DNA from: Bufo bufo
Lineage: Eukaryota; Chordata; Amphibia; Anura; Bufonidae
DNA: 64,000 bases
Reading direction: 5' to 3'
Assembly: GCF_905171765.1 (NCBI RefSeq)
Contig: NC_053391.1
Location: 263,145,918-263,209,917 of the forward strand
Below, in pieces: positions 54,921-64,000 of this stretch (position 1 is the first letter of the stretch; every line of letters begins with the position of its first letter). The notes below the pieces were generated by a model. The model was not told the DNA's origin. It searched no databases and saw only the letters and a program-made list of their open reading frames with translations. The position numbers were made by a program, and so were the translations under genes.

Positions 54921-55361
54921 TAAAGGGGTTATCCCACGATTAATGTAAAAAATGATAATCAGACCTCCTATACATAAGTCTTTTTCTAACAAAGCTAGAA
55001 CCAGCCCTGTACCTCACATGGATCCAGAGATCTCCACATTCATTGCTCTGCTAGATTTATATCAAGCTGATAGGTCAAGGGGAGTGTCTCTTCTGCTGCA
55101 GTTCAGGGGGCATGTCCATGCTTTCCCTATCAGAGCTCAGGAGCCAGTTGAAGGATGAAACTGAGCATGTGCGGCCTTCTGAATGAGCAGGTCAGGGAAA
55201 ATAAGTACAACCAGCAGGTGGCCCTGTACATACATTTTATTGAATAACTCAAAGGCTATAAAAAAAAATTAATTGCGGTACACACAAATACAAAAGTATT
55301 CAGATCCAGGTGCTGCGTTGAAAACTGTAGAATATTTGTTTTTGTGGGACAACACCTTTAA
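54921..55361. repeat. MITE with AAAGGGGTTATCCCACGA-type ends
   Basis: The left end TTAAAGGGGTTATCCCAC is inverted at the right as TGTGGGACAACACCTTTAAG. No coding capacity. Sits beyond the 5' end of the CR1 LINE in intron 7. Confidence 0.65.
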
Positions 55362-55525
55362 GTGCGAATGCTCACAAACTCGCAATCTCAGCCTGCTTAT
55401 ATAGGTGCTGCTCTCCAGACATCTTCAAACCAGACTGCAGTTTTTTTCCCCTTTGCACTCTTTAAAGGATTGTCCCTTGCAGACTTCCCTAGTAGATTCT
55501 GTAATGTCTTGTTGCCAAGGCAACC

Positions 55526-56121
55526 TTTAAAGGGATTCTGTCACCTCGTTTTAGCTTATAGAGCTGCGGACATGCACGGCTAGTCCTATAGGGCTGTGTA
55601 CTTCTATTGTGTTTAAAAAATTATTTTATAGATATGTAAATGACCCTGGTAAGGTGCCCAAGGGGCTGTACTAACCTTCTTGGAGCCCAGCCACGCCCCC
55701 CTGTGAAGGAGCTCAGCACCACCTGCGTCCTCTGAATCTCCTCCTTGCTCGCAGTTAGATTGCCGTAATCTCGCGATGCACAGTTCCTTCCCTGAGGCTG
55801 ATGCCAGCACAGGGAAGGAACACTATACCGGCACTGCGCCTGCGAGAGCTCGCGCATCACGAGATTATGGCAATCTAACTGTGAGCTAGGAGGAGATTCG
55901 GAGGATGCAGGCGGTGCTGGGGTCCTTCACAGGGGAACGTGGCTGGGCTCCAAGAAGGTTAGTACAGCCCCTTGGGCTCCTTACCAGGGTAATTTTATAT
56001 ATCTATAAAATCATATGCACACAGCCCTATGGGACAGGTATATTGCGGACATGCTAGCGGCGATCTAGCCGTGTATGTCCGCAGCTCTATAGGCTAAAGC
56101 GAGGTGACAGAATCCCTTTAA
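55526..56121. repeat. Palindromic MITE, about 595 bp, long arms
   Basis: TTTAAAGGGATTCTGTCACC on the left is inverted at the right end (GGTGACAGAATCCCTTTAAT). Inner blocks also pair: GGCTCCAAGAAGGTTAGTAC at 55946 with GTACTAACCTTCTTGGAGCC at 55667, and GAATCTCCTCCTTGCTCGCA with CTGTGAGCTAGGAGGAGATTC. The two arms meet near 55820. Antisense frames over it are by-products. Confidence 0.85.
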
Positions 56122-56748
56122 TAATAAGTAGTATTCAGAGGCTGATATAAAAAATGTTTTCTGAGTAAAGGCAGTTTCCTCCCTAGTGAAATTGATAAAG
56201 GAGGGAGCTAGAGAACAGTTCCTAATAGAATAATCCATTTATTCTATTTAGGTATTCAAATGTGACAGATTTTTGTGTAAATTATAGGTGACACCTTTTT
56301 GCAAATAAATAACAGATGATAGAATTTAAGTATGGAAAAGTGGAGATGACTAGTATGTCGCCACAGGCAAAGAAAAATATACAAAAATATACCTATTTAA
56401 AGTTAACCATCTTTTTAATACAAGATGATTGTGTAAAGATATTTTTGTATGTTTTAACTCCTTAAGGACACAGCCTTATTTCACCTTAAGGACCAGGCCA
56501 TTTTTTGCAAATCTGACCAGTGTCACTTTAAGTGGTAATAACTTTAAAACGCTTTGACTTATCCAGGCCATTCTGAGATTTTTTTTTTCCCGTCACATAT
56601 TGTACTTCATGTTACTGGTAAAGTGGAGTAAAAAAAAATAATTTTCATCGTCACAGCCAGGGAGAAGGAGAGGCCCTTTGAGACCTCAAAATTGCTCTGA
56701 CCTGATACTGGGACAAACTACAGAATGTGTCAATTGGAGGCTGTAGGG
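56122..56748. other. Intron 7 sequence with a short piggyBac-like fragment
   Basis: Around 56455-56660 the phrases TTCACCTTAAGGACCAGGCC and AATCTGACCAGTGTCACTTT match the left end of the element at 59472 almost base for base. It is a truncated copy of that element. The rest shows nothing recognisable. Confidence 0.6.
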
Positions 56749-56964
56749 CAGGGGTGCACAACCTTCGGTCCATGGGCCGCATGCTGCCCCCAGAGCCAAG
56801 GTTTGGAGCACCGCACAGGGAAGGATGACCGCTCCTGCCCCTGTACTGTAGCAGGAGTCTGGAGCAAGACGGGTCCCTGGCTATTGGTGAGAGTGGGGGA
56901 GCCGAGGAGAAGGCAGGCGCAGTTTATAAGCGCTTCTGCCTTCTCCTCGAGGAGCACTCTGCAG

Positions 56965-58360
56965 CAGTGGCGTACTAAGGGGGAAGGCGTGGGGGGTATG
57001 TCCTCCCCGGGTGTTGGAAGCAATGAGCGCTTCCATGAATACAAATGGAAGCGCTCATTGCTGGAGCACGGTGGGCATTTCTACTCTGGAGAGGGGGGGC
57101 GCGGTGGGCATTTCTACTCTGGAGAGGGGGGGCGCGGTGGGCATTTCTACTCTGGAGAGGGGGGGCATGGTGGGCATTTCTACTCTGGAGAGGGGGGGGC
57201 GCGGTGGGCATTTCTACTCTGGAGAGGGGGGGGGGCGCGGTGGGCATTTCTACTCTGGAGAGGGGGGGGCGCGGTGGGCATTTCTACTCTGGAGAGGGGG
57301 GGGGGGCGCGGTGGGCATTTCTACTCTGGAGAGGGGGGGGCGCGGTGGGCATTTCTACTCTGGAGAGGGGGGGGCGCGGTGGGCATTTCTACTCTGGAGG
57401 GGGGGCACGGTGGGCATTTCTACTCTGGAGGGGGGCACGGTGGGCATTTCTACTCTGGAGGGGGGCACGGTGGGCATTTCTACTCTGGAGGGGGGGCGTG
57501 GTGGGCATTTCTACTCTGGAGGGGTGGGGGGCGCGGTGGGCATTTCTACTCTGGAGGGGGGGGGGCGCGGTGGGCATTTCTACTCTGGAGGGGGGGGGGG
57601 CGCGGTGGGCATTTCTACTCTGGAGAGGGGGGGGGCGCGGTGGGCATTTCTACTCTGGAGGGGGGGGGGGGCGCGGTGGGCATTTCTACTCTGGAGAGGG
57701 GGGGGGCGCGGTGGGCATTTCTACTCTGGAGGGGGGGGGGGCGCGGTGGGCATTTCTACTCTGGAGGGGGGGGGGCGCGGTGGGCATTTCTACTCTGGAG
57801 AGGGGGGGGGCGCGGTGGGCATTTCTACTCTGGAGGGGGGGGGGCGCGGTGGGCATTTCTACTCTGGAGAGGGGGGGGCGCGGTGGGCATTTCTACTCTG
57901 GAGAGGGGGGGGCGCGGTGGGCATTTCTACTCTGGAGAGGGGGGGGCGCGGTGGGCATTTCTACTCTGGAGAGGGGGGGGCGCGGTGGGCATTTCTACTC
58001 TGGAGAGGGGGGGGGCGCGGTGGGCATTTCTACTCTGGAGAGGGGGGGGCGCGGTGGGCATTTCTACTCTGGAGGGGGGGGCACGGTGGGCATTTCTACT
58101 CTGGAGGGGGGGCACGGTGGGCATTTCTACTCTGGAGGGGGGGCACGGTGGGCATTTCTACTCTGGAGGGGGCGCGGTGGGCATTTCTACTCTGGAGGGG
58201 GCACACATCTGTACAACCTGTAGTTTTGTACAATGAGGGCAATACTACTGTGGGGTGGTATGATTATTTTTTTTTAAGTATTGGAGTGGGGGGGGGGAGG
58301 GGGGGTGTGTGCCAGAGAAAGGATCCGCCCCGGGTGCCAAACAACCTAGGCACACCACTG
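56965..58360. mobile_element. Second, nested hAT-like MITE carrying the minisatellite
   Basis: CAGTGGCGTACTAAGG at 56965 and CCTAGGCACACCACTG ending at 58360 are imperfect 16-bp inverted repeats. The bordering 8-mers (CTCTGCAG and CCGCTGAT) do not match, so either the target duplication has decayed or this is not a simple insertion. Confidence 0.55.
57068..58203 (+). repeat. G-rich minisatellite, 34 copies of a 31-37-bp unit
   Basis: The unit is GCGCGGTGGGCATTTCTACT then CTGGAGAG and a G run of variable length. I counted 34 occurrences of CATTTCTACTCTGGAG. Variants GCACGG, GCATGG and GCGTGG cluster (57166, 57405-57490, 58080-58150), which suggests local slippage duplication. G runs range from about 5 to 12. 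All three plus-strand frames are open for 390-500 codons because the unit has no stop codon; they are not genes. Confidence 0.97.
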
Positions 58361-58674
58361 CCGCTGATCAGCTGATAAACAAGCGATCGCTCGCTTGACG
58401 GCTGATTTGCATGTTTTATCAGGATGAAAGATTACAATTTATTGTCGGCACATCTCACTGTCTAATCAGTGTGCTGCTAATCAACAGAACTCAGAACTGA
58501 ACGAGGGAGCAGTGACTGTGGTAGCAATCATTCCTCCCCATTCACTTTGCATTAGCCTGTGTAATAGGCTGATGTAAACAAGTGCTGATTTAACTTTATT
58601 TCAAGGGGCCGCAAAAAAAAAAAAGAGCAATGTGAGAATGCGGCCCCGAGACCAAAAAAGGTTGTGCACTCCTG

Positions 58675-59241
58675 CTGTAGGGCAACAAGCCAAGAGGACT
58701 GAATTTGTGTAAGGTGGCTAAAGCTGGAAAACGGTGCAACTTTGTAAACTATATGTAATTGCAAAATACTTATGTGCAAAAGGCTCTTCATAATGGGTTA
58801 GCATTATTGGCACAGCCCCTTTAAGATGGATGGACTATTGGACAAAGCCAGCACTTCTTACCATTTGTGCCTCCTCTGCTTCCTTGTAGCTTGAAAGCCC
58901 CTATGAGCAGAGCCCTCACTGCTCTTGTTTTGTTGATTAGTTTGTTACAATGTAATGTCTGATTTTGTTTGTACATGTGCCCTCTGATAGCAAAGTGCTG
59001 TGGAATATGTTGGTACGCAAATGAAGATTATTGTTGTTTACATCACCGTTCACTGGTTTTACTGTTATGGCTGATTTATAGGTTTATCTTACAGTAAAAC
59101 CTCTTTGATATGACCAAAAAAATTAACTTACATATGCATGGGTAGGGGTTAATAATTTATTTATTTTTTATTGTTGGGCAATATCAGAGTCAAGTAACAT
59201 AATTTGTGTCTAAAATCTATCTTTCATTACTTCCTTAACAG
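58675..59241. other. Intron 7 end: retroposon-like tail and acceptor region
   Basis: At about 58880-59035 lies a phrase set common to vertebrate retroposon 3' ends (GAGCAGAGCCCTCACTGCTC, TTGTACATGTGCCCTCTGAT, GCTGTGGAATATGTTGGTAC). The remainder leads to the exon 8 acceptor CTTCCTTAACAG. Nothing else is seen. Confidence 0.45.
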
Positions 59242-59424
59242 ATTCAACAACAAAACTTAGTTTGGCACAAAGACTGGGGAAGCGCAAAACATTCCATGAA
59301 AACAGCTCTATAGGTAGTGCTTCAGGTGAAGAGGTTCTTCCTTCTGTGAAGAAAACATTATCAGAAAGACTTGGGAAGAGGATTACCCCACCTACTGATA
59401 GCCCTGAGTGTCTACCAAAGAAAG
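59242..59424 (+). CDS. ZC3H11A: ZC3H11A coding exon 8 (LxxRLGKR repeats)
   Basis: The acceptor is TTCCTTAACAG at 59231-59241 and the donor is AAGAAAG|GTATTT at 59425. The 183-bp exon is phase 1 on both sides. It encodes two copies of the conserved motif, LSLAQRLGKRK and LSERLGKRI, corresponding to the vertebrate LSLTERLGKRK and SLAQRLGKK stretch. No indels. No further exon is found to 64000, so the rest of the protein (the usual length is about 800 residues) is encoded to the right of the window. Confidence 0.94.
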
Positions 59425-59471
59425 GTATTTCATGGCAATAAACCATATCATTTTCAGTTTTTAAAGGGGTT

Positions 59472-61778
59472 TTAACCCCTTTGGGACACATTATTTCACC
59501 TTAAGGAACAGGCCATTTTTTGCAAATCTGACCAGTGTCACTTTAAGTGGTGATGACTTTAAAACGCTTTGACTTATCCAGGCCATTCTGAGATCGTTTT
59601 TTTTCGTCACATATTGTACTTCATGACATTGGTAAAATGAAGTAAAAAATAATAATTTAGATTTATAAAAAAAAATACCAAATTTACCCAAAATTTTCAC
59701 TTTCTCTACTTCTATAATACATAGTAATACCTCCAAAAATAGTTATTACTTTACATTCACCATATATCTACTTCATGTTTGGATCATTTTGGCAATTATA
59801 TTTTATTTTTTGGGGATGTTACAAGGCTTAGAAGTTTAGAAGCAAATCTTGAAATTTTCAAAAACCCAATTTTTAGGGACCAATTCAGGTCTGAAGTCAC
59901 TTTGCGAGGCTTACATAATAGAAACCACCCAAAAATGACCCCATTCTATAAACTACACCCCTTAAGGTATTCAAAACTGATTTTACAAACTTTTTTAACC
60001 CTTTAGGTGTTCCACAAGAATTAATGGAAAATGGATACAATTTCAAAATTTCACTTTTTTGGCAGATTTTCCATTTTTTTTTCCAGTTACAAAGCAAGGG
60101 TTAACAGCCAAACAAAACTCATTATTTATGGCCCTGATTCTGTAGTTTACAGAAACACCCCATATGTGGTCGTAAACCGCTGTATGGGCACACGGCAGGG
60201 CGCAGAAGGAAAGTAATGCCATACGGTTTTTGGAAGGCAGATTTTGCTGGACTGTGTTTTTTTTGGACACCATGTCCCATTTGAAGCCCCCCTGATGCAC
60301 CCCTAGAGTAGAAACTCCAAAAAAGTGACCCCATTTTAGAAACTACAGGATAGGGTGGCAGTATTGTTGGTACTAATTTAGGGTACATATGATTTTTGGT
60401 TGCTCTATATTACACTTTTTGTGAGGCAAGGTAACAAGAAATAGCTGTTTTGGCACCGTTTTTATTTTTTGTTATTTACAACATTCATCTGACAGGTTAG
60501 ATCATGTGATATTTTCATAGACCAGGTTGTCACGGATGCGGCGATACCTAATATGTATACTTTTTTTTTATTTATGTAAGTTTTACACAATGATTTCTTT
60601 TTTGAAACAAAAAAAAAATTTTTGCGGGATGAGATGACTGTTTGATTGGCACAATTTTGGGGTGCATATGTCTTTTTGATCGCTTGCTATTACACTTTTT
60701 GTGATGTAAGGTGACAAAAAATGGTTTATTTAGCACAGTTTTTTTTATTTTTTACGGTGTTCATCTGAGGGGTTAGGTCATGTGATATTTTTATAGAGCC
60801 GGTCGATACGGACGCGGCGATACCTAATATGTATACTTTTTATTTTATTTATGTAAGTTTTACACAATAACAGCTCCATATTCTAAGCCATAGTTTTATT
60901 TTTTGGGCGATTGTCTCGGGTAGGGGCTCATTTTTTTGCGGGATGAGGTGACGGTTAGATTGGTACTATTTTGGTGGACAAACGCCTTTTTGATCGCTTG
61001 CTGTTGTACTTTGTGTGATGTAAGGTGACAAAAAAATGGTTTATTTAGCACAGTTTTTATTTTTTACGGTGTTCATCTGAGGGGTTAGGTCATGTGATAT
61101 GTTTATAGAGCCGGTCGATACGGACACGGCAATACCTAATATGCATGCTTTTTTTTGTTCCCCTATTTTTTAACTTTGCCTTCTCCCGATTTTTTTTTTT
61201 TTTTTTTACTTTATCTGGGGAAAATGCAGTTTTTTATTTTTACTTGAAACTTTTAATTTTTTTGAGGGGGGGGGGGAACTTTATTTTTTCAACTTTTTTT
61301 TTCGCTTTCTTTTTTGTCCCACTTTGGGACTTGAACTTTTTGGGGTGTAATCATTTACAATGCATTCCAATACTTCTGTATTGGAATGCATTGACAGTAT
61401 GAGTAATACAGTGAGTATTACTCATACAGCTTCTGGCCTGTGAGATCCAGGGGGCTGGATCTCACAGGCTCGTCACCGGAAGGCAGCGCGCTGCCTTCCT
61501 TAGGCATCGCGCTGCCTTCCATGCCTTCGGGTCCCCCATACAGCCGCATGGGGACCCGATGGCACAGTCGATCGCCGCCGCAAACCGCAGGTCTGAATTG
61601 ACGACGGGACCCCCCCGCGCATTTAGCCAAGGTGCCTGCTCAATGATTTGAGCAGGCATCAGGTTTCGATCACCGGGCGGCGGTGATCGGAAATACACAT
61701 GACGTAATGGTACGTCATGTGTCCTAAGTACCAGGGCAACATGCCGTACCGGTACGTCATGTGTCCTGAAGAGGTTAA
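59472..61778. mobile_element. Non-autonomous piggyBac-like element, 2.3 kb, with internal tandem repeats
   Basis: The left end TTAACCCCTTTGGGACACA and right end GTGTCCTGAAGAGGTTAA are inverted repeats bounded by TTAA at 59472-59475 and 61775-61778. Around 60497, 60775 and 61083 the phrase TTAGGTCATGTGATATTTTT with GGTCGATACGGACGCGGCGA recurs about every 290 bp (three copies). Palindromes include GATCCAGGGGGCTGGATC (61445). It has no transposase. The element at 5493-6856 is a relative. Confidence 0.75.
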
Positions 61779-61890
61779 ACTACTGTATATTAATAAAAGC
61801 CTTCATTTAAACCCTTATCGTACCATGCCATAAATACATTGCATGGAAATTGATTTAACACTCCATGCTGTAAAATTAAAGCGTTGAGAT

Positions 61891-62009
61891 TAGGGGTGGG
61901 CGATATGGCCTAAAATCTATATTGCGATATAATTTTAAGCATGTGCGATATGCGATATATATCACAATATATTGTATTCTATATTGGGGGGGGGGGGGGG
62001 TGTTTAAAC

Positions 62010-62041
<32 letters not shown>

Positions 62042-62790
62042 TATTTAACCTCCTTAAGGGCTAGAACCCTTGTCATATTCACCCTAATAGAGCTCTATTT
62101 GGGTGAATAGGACTTTACACTCTCCCTGCTGCCCTGTGCTTTGTGCACACAACAGCAGGGAGCTGACCATGGCAGCCAGCCTCTGATCCGCCCCCCCAGC
62201 CTCTCCCTCTCATCAGCCCCCTCCTCCCCCCCCATCTTTGGTGGCAGTGGGCAGTTCCGATCGGAGTCCCAGCAGTGTAATGCTGGGACTTCGATCGGTT
62301 ACCATGGCAGCCAGGAGTCACGCTACTGAGTCCTGGCTGCCATGGTATGTTAGTGAGCAGCATTATAATTACGTGCGCCGTGGCCGCCGGATGCTCCTTC
62401 TCATAGGTCTGTGCGGCGCATTGCTAATGCTATTAACCGAAGAAGGAGCGACCGGCGGCCACGGCGCACGTGAGTATAATGCGGCTCACTAACATACCAT
62501 GGCAGCCAGGACTTCAGTAGCGTGACTCCTGGCTGCCACGGTAGCCGATCGAGCCCCAGCATTACACTGCTGGGACTCCGATCGGAACTGCCCACTGCCA
62601 CCAATGCAAAGACTGAAGAACATTCCCGGCACCCGACCTCTGACAGGTGGTCTCCCTCCACTGTGCCGAGTCGGCTCAGGAGAACATGGTGCGCGCCGAG
62701 AGCGCGATCATATCGCGGTCCGGCGATATGCACAAAATCCATATCGTGGCACAAATTTATATTGCATATCTCCTATATCGCCCACCCCTA
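61891..62790. mobile_element. hAT-type element, 900 bp, 8-bp target duplication, with large inner palindrome
   Basis: The ends are TAGGGGTGGGCGATAT and ATATCGCCCACCCCTA, perfect inverted repeats. They are flanked by GTTGAGAT at 61883-61890 and 62791-62798. Inside, 62232-62608 forms a palindrome centred near 62418. GTGGCAGTGGGCAGTTCCGA on the left pairs with TCGGAACTGCCCACTGCCAC on the right, and GGAGTCACGCTACTGAGTCC pairs with its inverse near 62510. A G run (61986-62000) and a T run (62011-62035) precede it. Confidence 0.92.
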
Positions 62791-62899
62791 GTTGAGATGG
62801 TAGTAGCTCAGGAACTAAGTCACTTTAAAACTGACAAGTACAATACACTGCAATAGGTAACTATTGCAGGGTATTGTACCAGCTATCCAAGTTGTAATC

Positions 62900-63370
62900 A
62901 AAAGGTCATAAGTAGAGTTGAGCGAAGCGAGTTTCGAATGATTAATCTAAAGTCGCTTCGTTCAAAACTTCGAAATAATACAGTACAGATATTTGGCTCC
63001 GTGCTGTATTAGAATGTATGGGCTTTGAGGAGTCGAAGTAAGTTATTCACAAAGTCGCACGTGACTTCGTTGAATAACTTCGGTAGTTGATTTTTAAAGT
63101 GGAAAAGCTTTTTAAAACTTGAAACCAAACTCTGCTTCGGTTCCGAGTAGTACCTCAGAACCGAAGCAGAGTTCGGTTTCAAGTTTTAAAGTGAATTGGT
63201 CAGTGATTTCTTTCAGTGATTGGAGCCAAATCCAGGAGTGGAGCCTCCGCAGACATAAGGTGTAATGGAAAAATCTTCACCTGTTGTGTGTTTAGAGCTG
63301 CACCTGGTTTTGGCTCTCATTCACTGATGGAAATCACTGGCCAAAACACTGACGTGTGAATATGGCATAA
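62900..63370. repeat. Genome-typical dispersed repeat (GAGCGAAGCGAGTTTCGA type)
   Basis: It starts near AGAGTTGAGCGAAGCGAG and contains several short inverted blocks: GGTTCCGAGTAGTACCTC with GAACCGAAGCAGAGTTCGG, and TGAAACCAAACTCTGCTTCG with its complement at 63160-63183. Further right, GGCTCTCATTCACTGATGGA is partly inverted relative to CAGTGATTGGAGCCAAATCC. No coding sequence. Classification is uncertain. Confidence 0.4.
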
Positions 63371-64000
63371 CCCATATTTTCTGTTTGTAAACGTTCACCG
63401 TTCTCTTTTCAATGTCAAGACACCTTGATGCAATTTTGAATCAAATTGTAGCAAATTTATGTTTAGTGCAAAAATGTGAACCAAGCAAAGCCTGGGATGC
63501 ACACCTCCTAATAATAAAATACCAGGATATGCAGAGCTAATACTTGTCATTTATGCTGACACATACAGTTTTTGGAGTCAAAGCCCAGGCGTAGATTCAA
63601 AAAGAGGTTAAATCTAAGTTATGCTCCTATCTTATGTGATAATTCCCAATAGCGCTATACTTCCCTCCTCACTGTGAAAGCTGCGGTACCGCAGCAGGAC
63701 CGCAACGCAACTGCCGCGCTAATGTAGTAAGGGACTAAAATAACAATGATACCGCGCTCTAACTCTATTGACATAGGCTGCAATAACTAATACCCCCACC
63801 CCCTAGTTGGAGAGCACCCCACGGACTATGTACAATCTAAGTTACCTCGTGGGTGAGCTTCACATTACACAGGGTCCTTGGTTTTTGTGGGGTATTCTTG
63901 GGGTACTGTAGGCACAGATTGGGTGATTTAGAACATAGAGTCGCGCCCCGGCCGGTGGCGCGGCTCTTGAAACACTATAGTGGTTTACGCTCGCACGGAG
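63371..64000. other. ZC3H11A intron 8, right edge of the window
   Basis: No exon, no paired termini and no reading frame of note. A GC-rich patch lies at about 63940-63965. I see nothing I can name. Confidence 0.4.

Larger units (their letters stand above)
56749..58674. mobile_element. hAT-type non-autonomous element, 1,926 bp, perfect 8-bp target duplication
   Basis: The ends are CAGGGGTGCACAACCTT and AAGGTTGTGCACTCCTG (one mismatch), flanked by CTGTAGGG at 56741-56748 and 58675-58682. It is the same family as the 311-bp element at 10310. Inside is a second element (56965-58360) and a minisatellite. There is no transposase; the long frames across the minisatellite are artefacts. Confidence 0.93.

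Noticed and set aside
57068..58203. CRISPR-like array
   Set aside because: The spacing segments are only G runs and no unique spacers exist. The genome is eukaryotic. It is a minisatellite.
56725..58375. Three overlapping plus-strand reading frames of 392-503 codons
   Set aside because: They are translations of one stop-free minisatellite unit in all three frames. Composition is repetitive and unit length varies, so the frames have no coding constraint.

Overview
The window is vertebrate nuclear DNA, most likely from a frog or toad with a large, repeat-rich genome. It has large introns with GT/AG splice sites and one conserved vertebrate gene. It also holds many DNA transposons (piggyBac, hAT, Tc1/mariner, palindromic MITEs), several DIRS tyrosine-recombinase retrotransposons and a CR1-type LINE. 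There is no bacterial-style gene organisation. The species is inferred from repeat content only.

The one host gene is ZC3H11A (CCCH zinc finger protein 11A, an mRNA-export-associated RNA-binding protein), on the plus strand. Eight coding exons are visible, from the start codon at 3513 to 59424. The gene continues beyond the right edge. Exons 3, 4, 6, 7 and 8 are clean and phase-consistent. Exons 2 and 5 carry several one-base gains or losses, mostly in short homopolymers. In exon 2 they offset each other and hide the second zinc finger. This looks more like local consensus error than a dead gene, and it means other broken frames here should be read with caution.

Layout: 1-2473 is a piggyBac element on the minus strand, cut by the window edge, whose transposase is open except for one stop. 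5091-6856 holds palindromic MITEs. 6857-11617 is a second, decayed piggyBac with a 311-bp hAT MITE inserted. 12391-16390 is a 4-kb non-autonomous piggyBac built from a 190-bp satellite of hairpins and a ladder of inverted repeats. 16812-19171 holds four gene exons (exons 3-6). 20498-24662 is DIRS copy 1, with an intact recombinase. 25085-30882 is DIRS copy 2, interrupted by a tRNA-like insertion. 33268-33360 is exon 7. 33880-54840 is one CR1 LINE split by a 17-kb block: DIRS copy 4 (34798-46781) joined head-to-tail to DIRS copy 5 (46778-51983). DIRS copy 4 is itself interrupted by DIRS copy 3 (36271-42103) and by a Tc1 element (45060-46603). 56749-58674 is a hAT element carrying a 34-copy G-rich minisatellite. 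59242-59424 is exon 8. 59472-61778 is a piggyBac-like non-autonomous element, and 61891-62790 is a hAT element enclosing a large palindrome.

Apart from ZC3H11A, every protein-coding remnant belongs to a transposable element. The main biological interest is the nested DIRS structure, in which each copy's internal complementary region identifies its own distant ends. I did not find a convincing new host or defence system.
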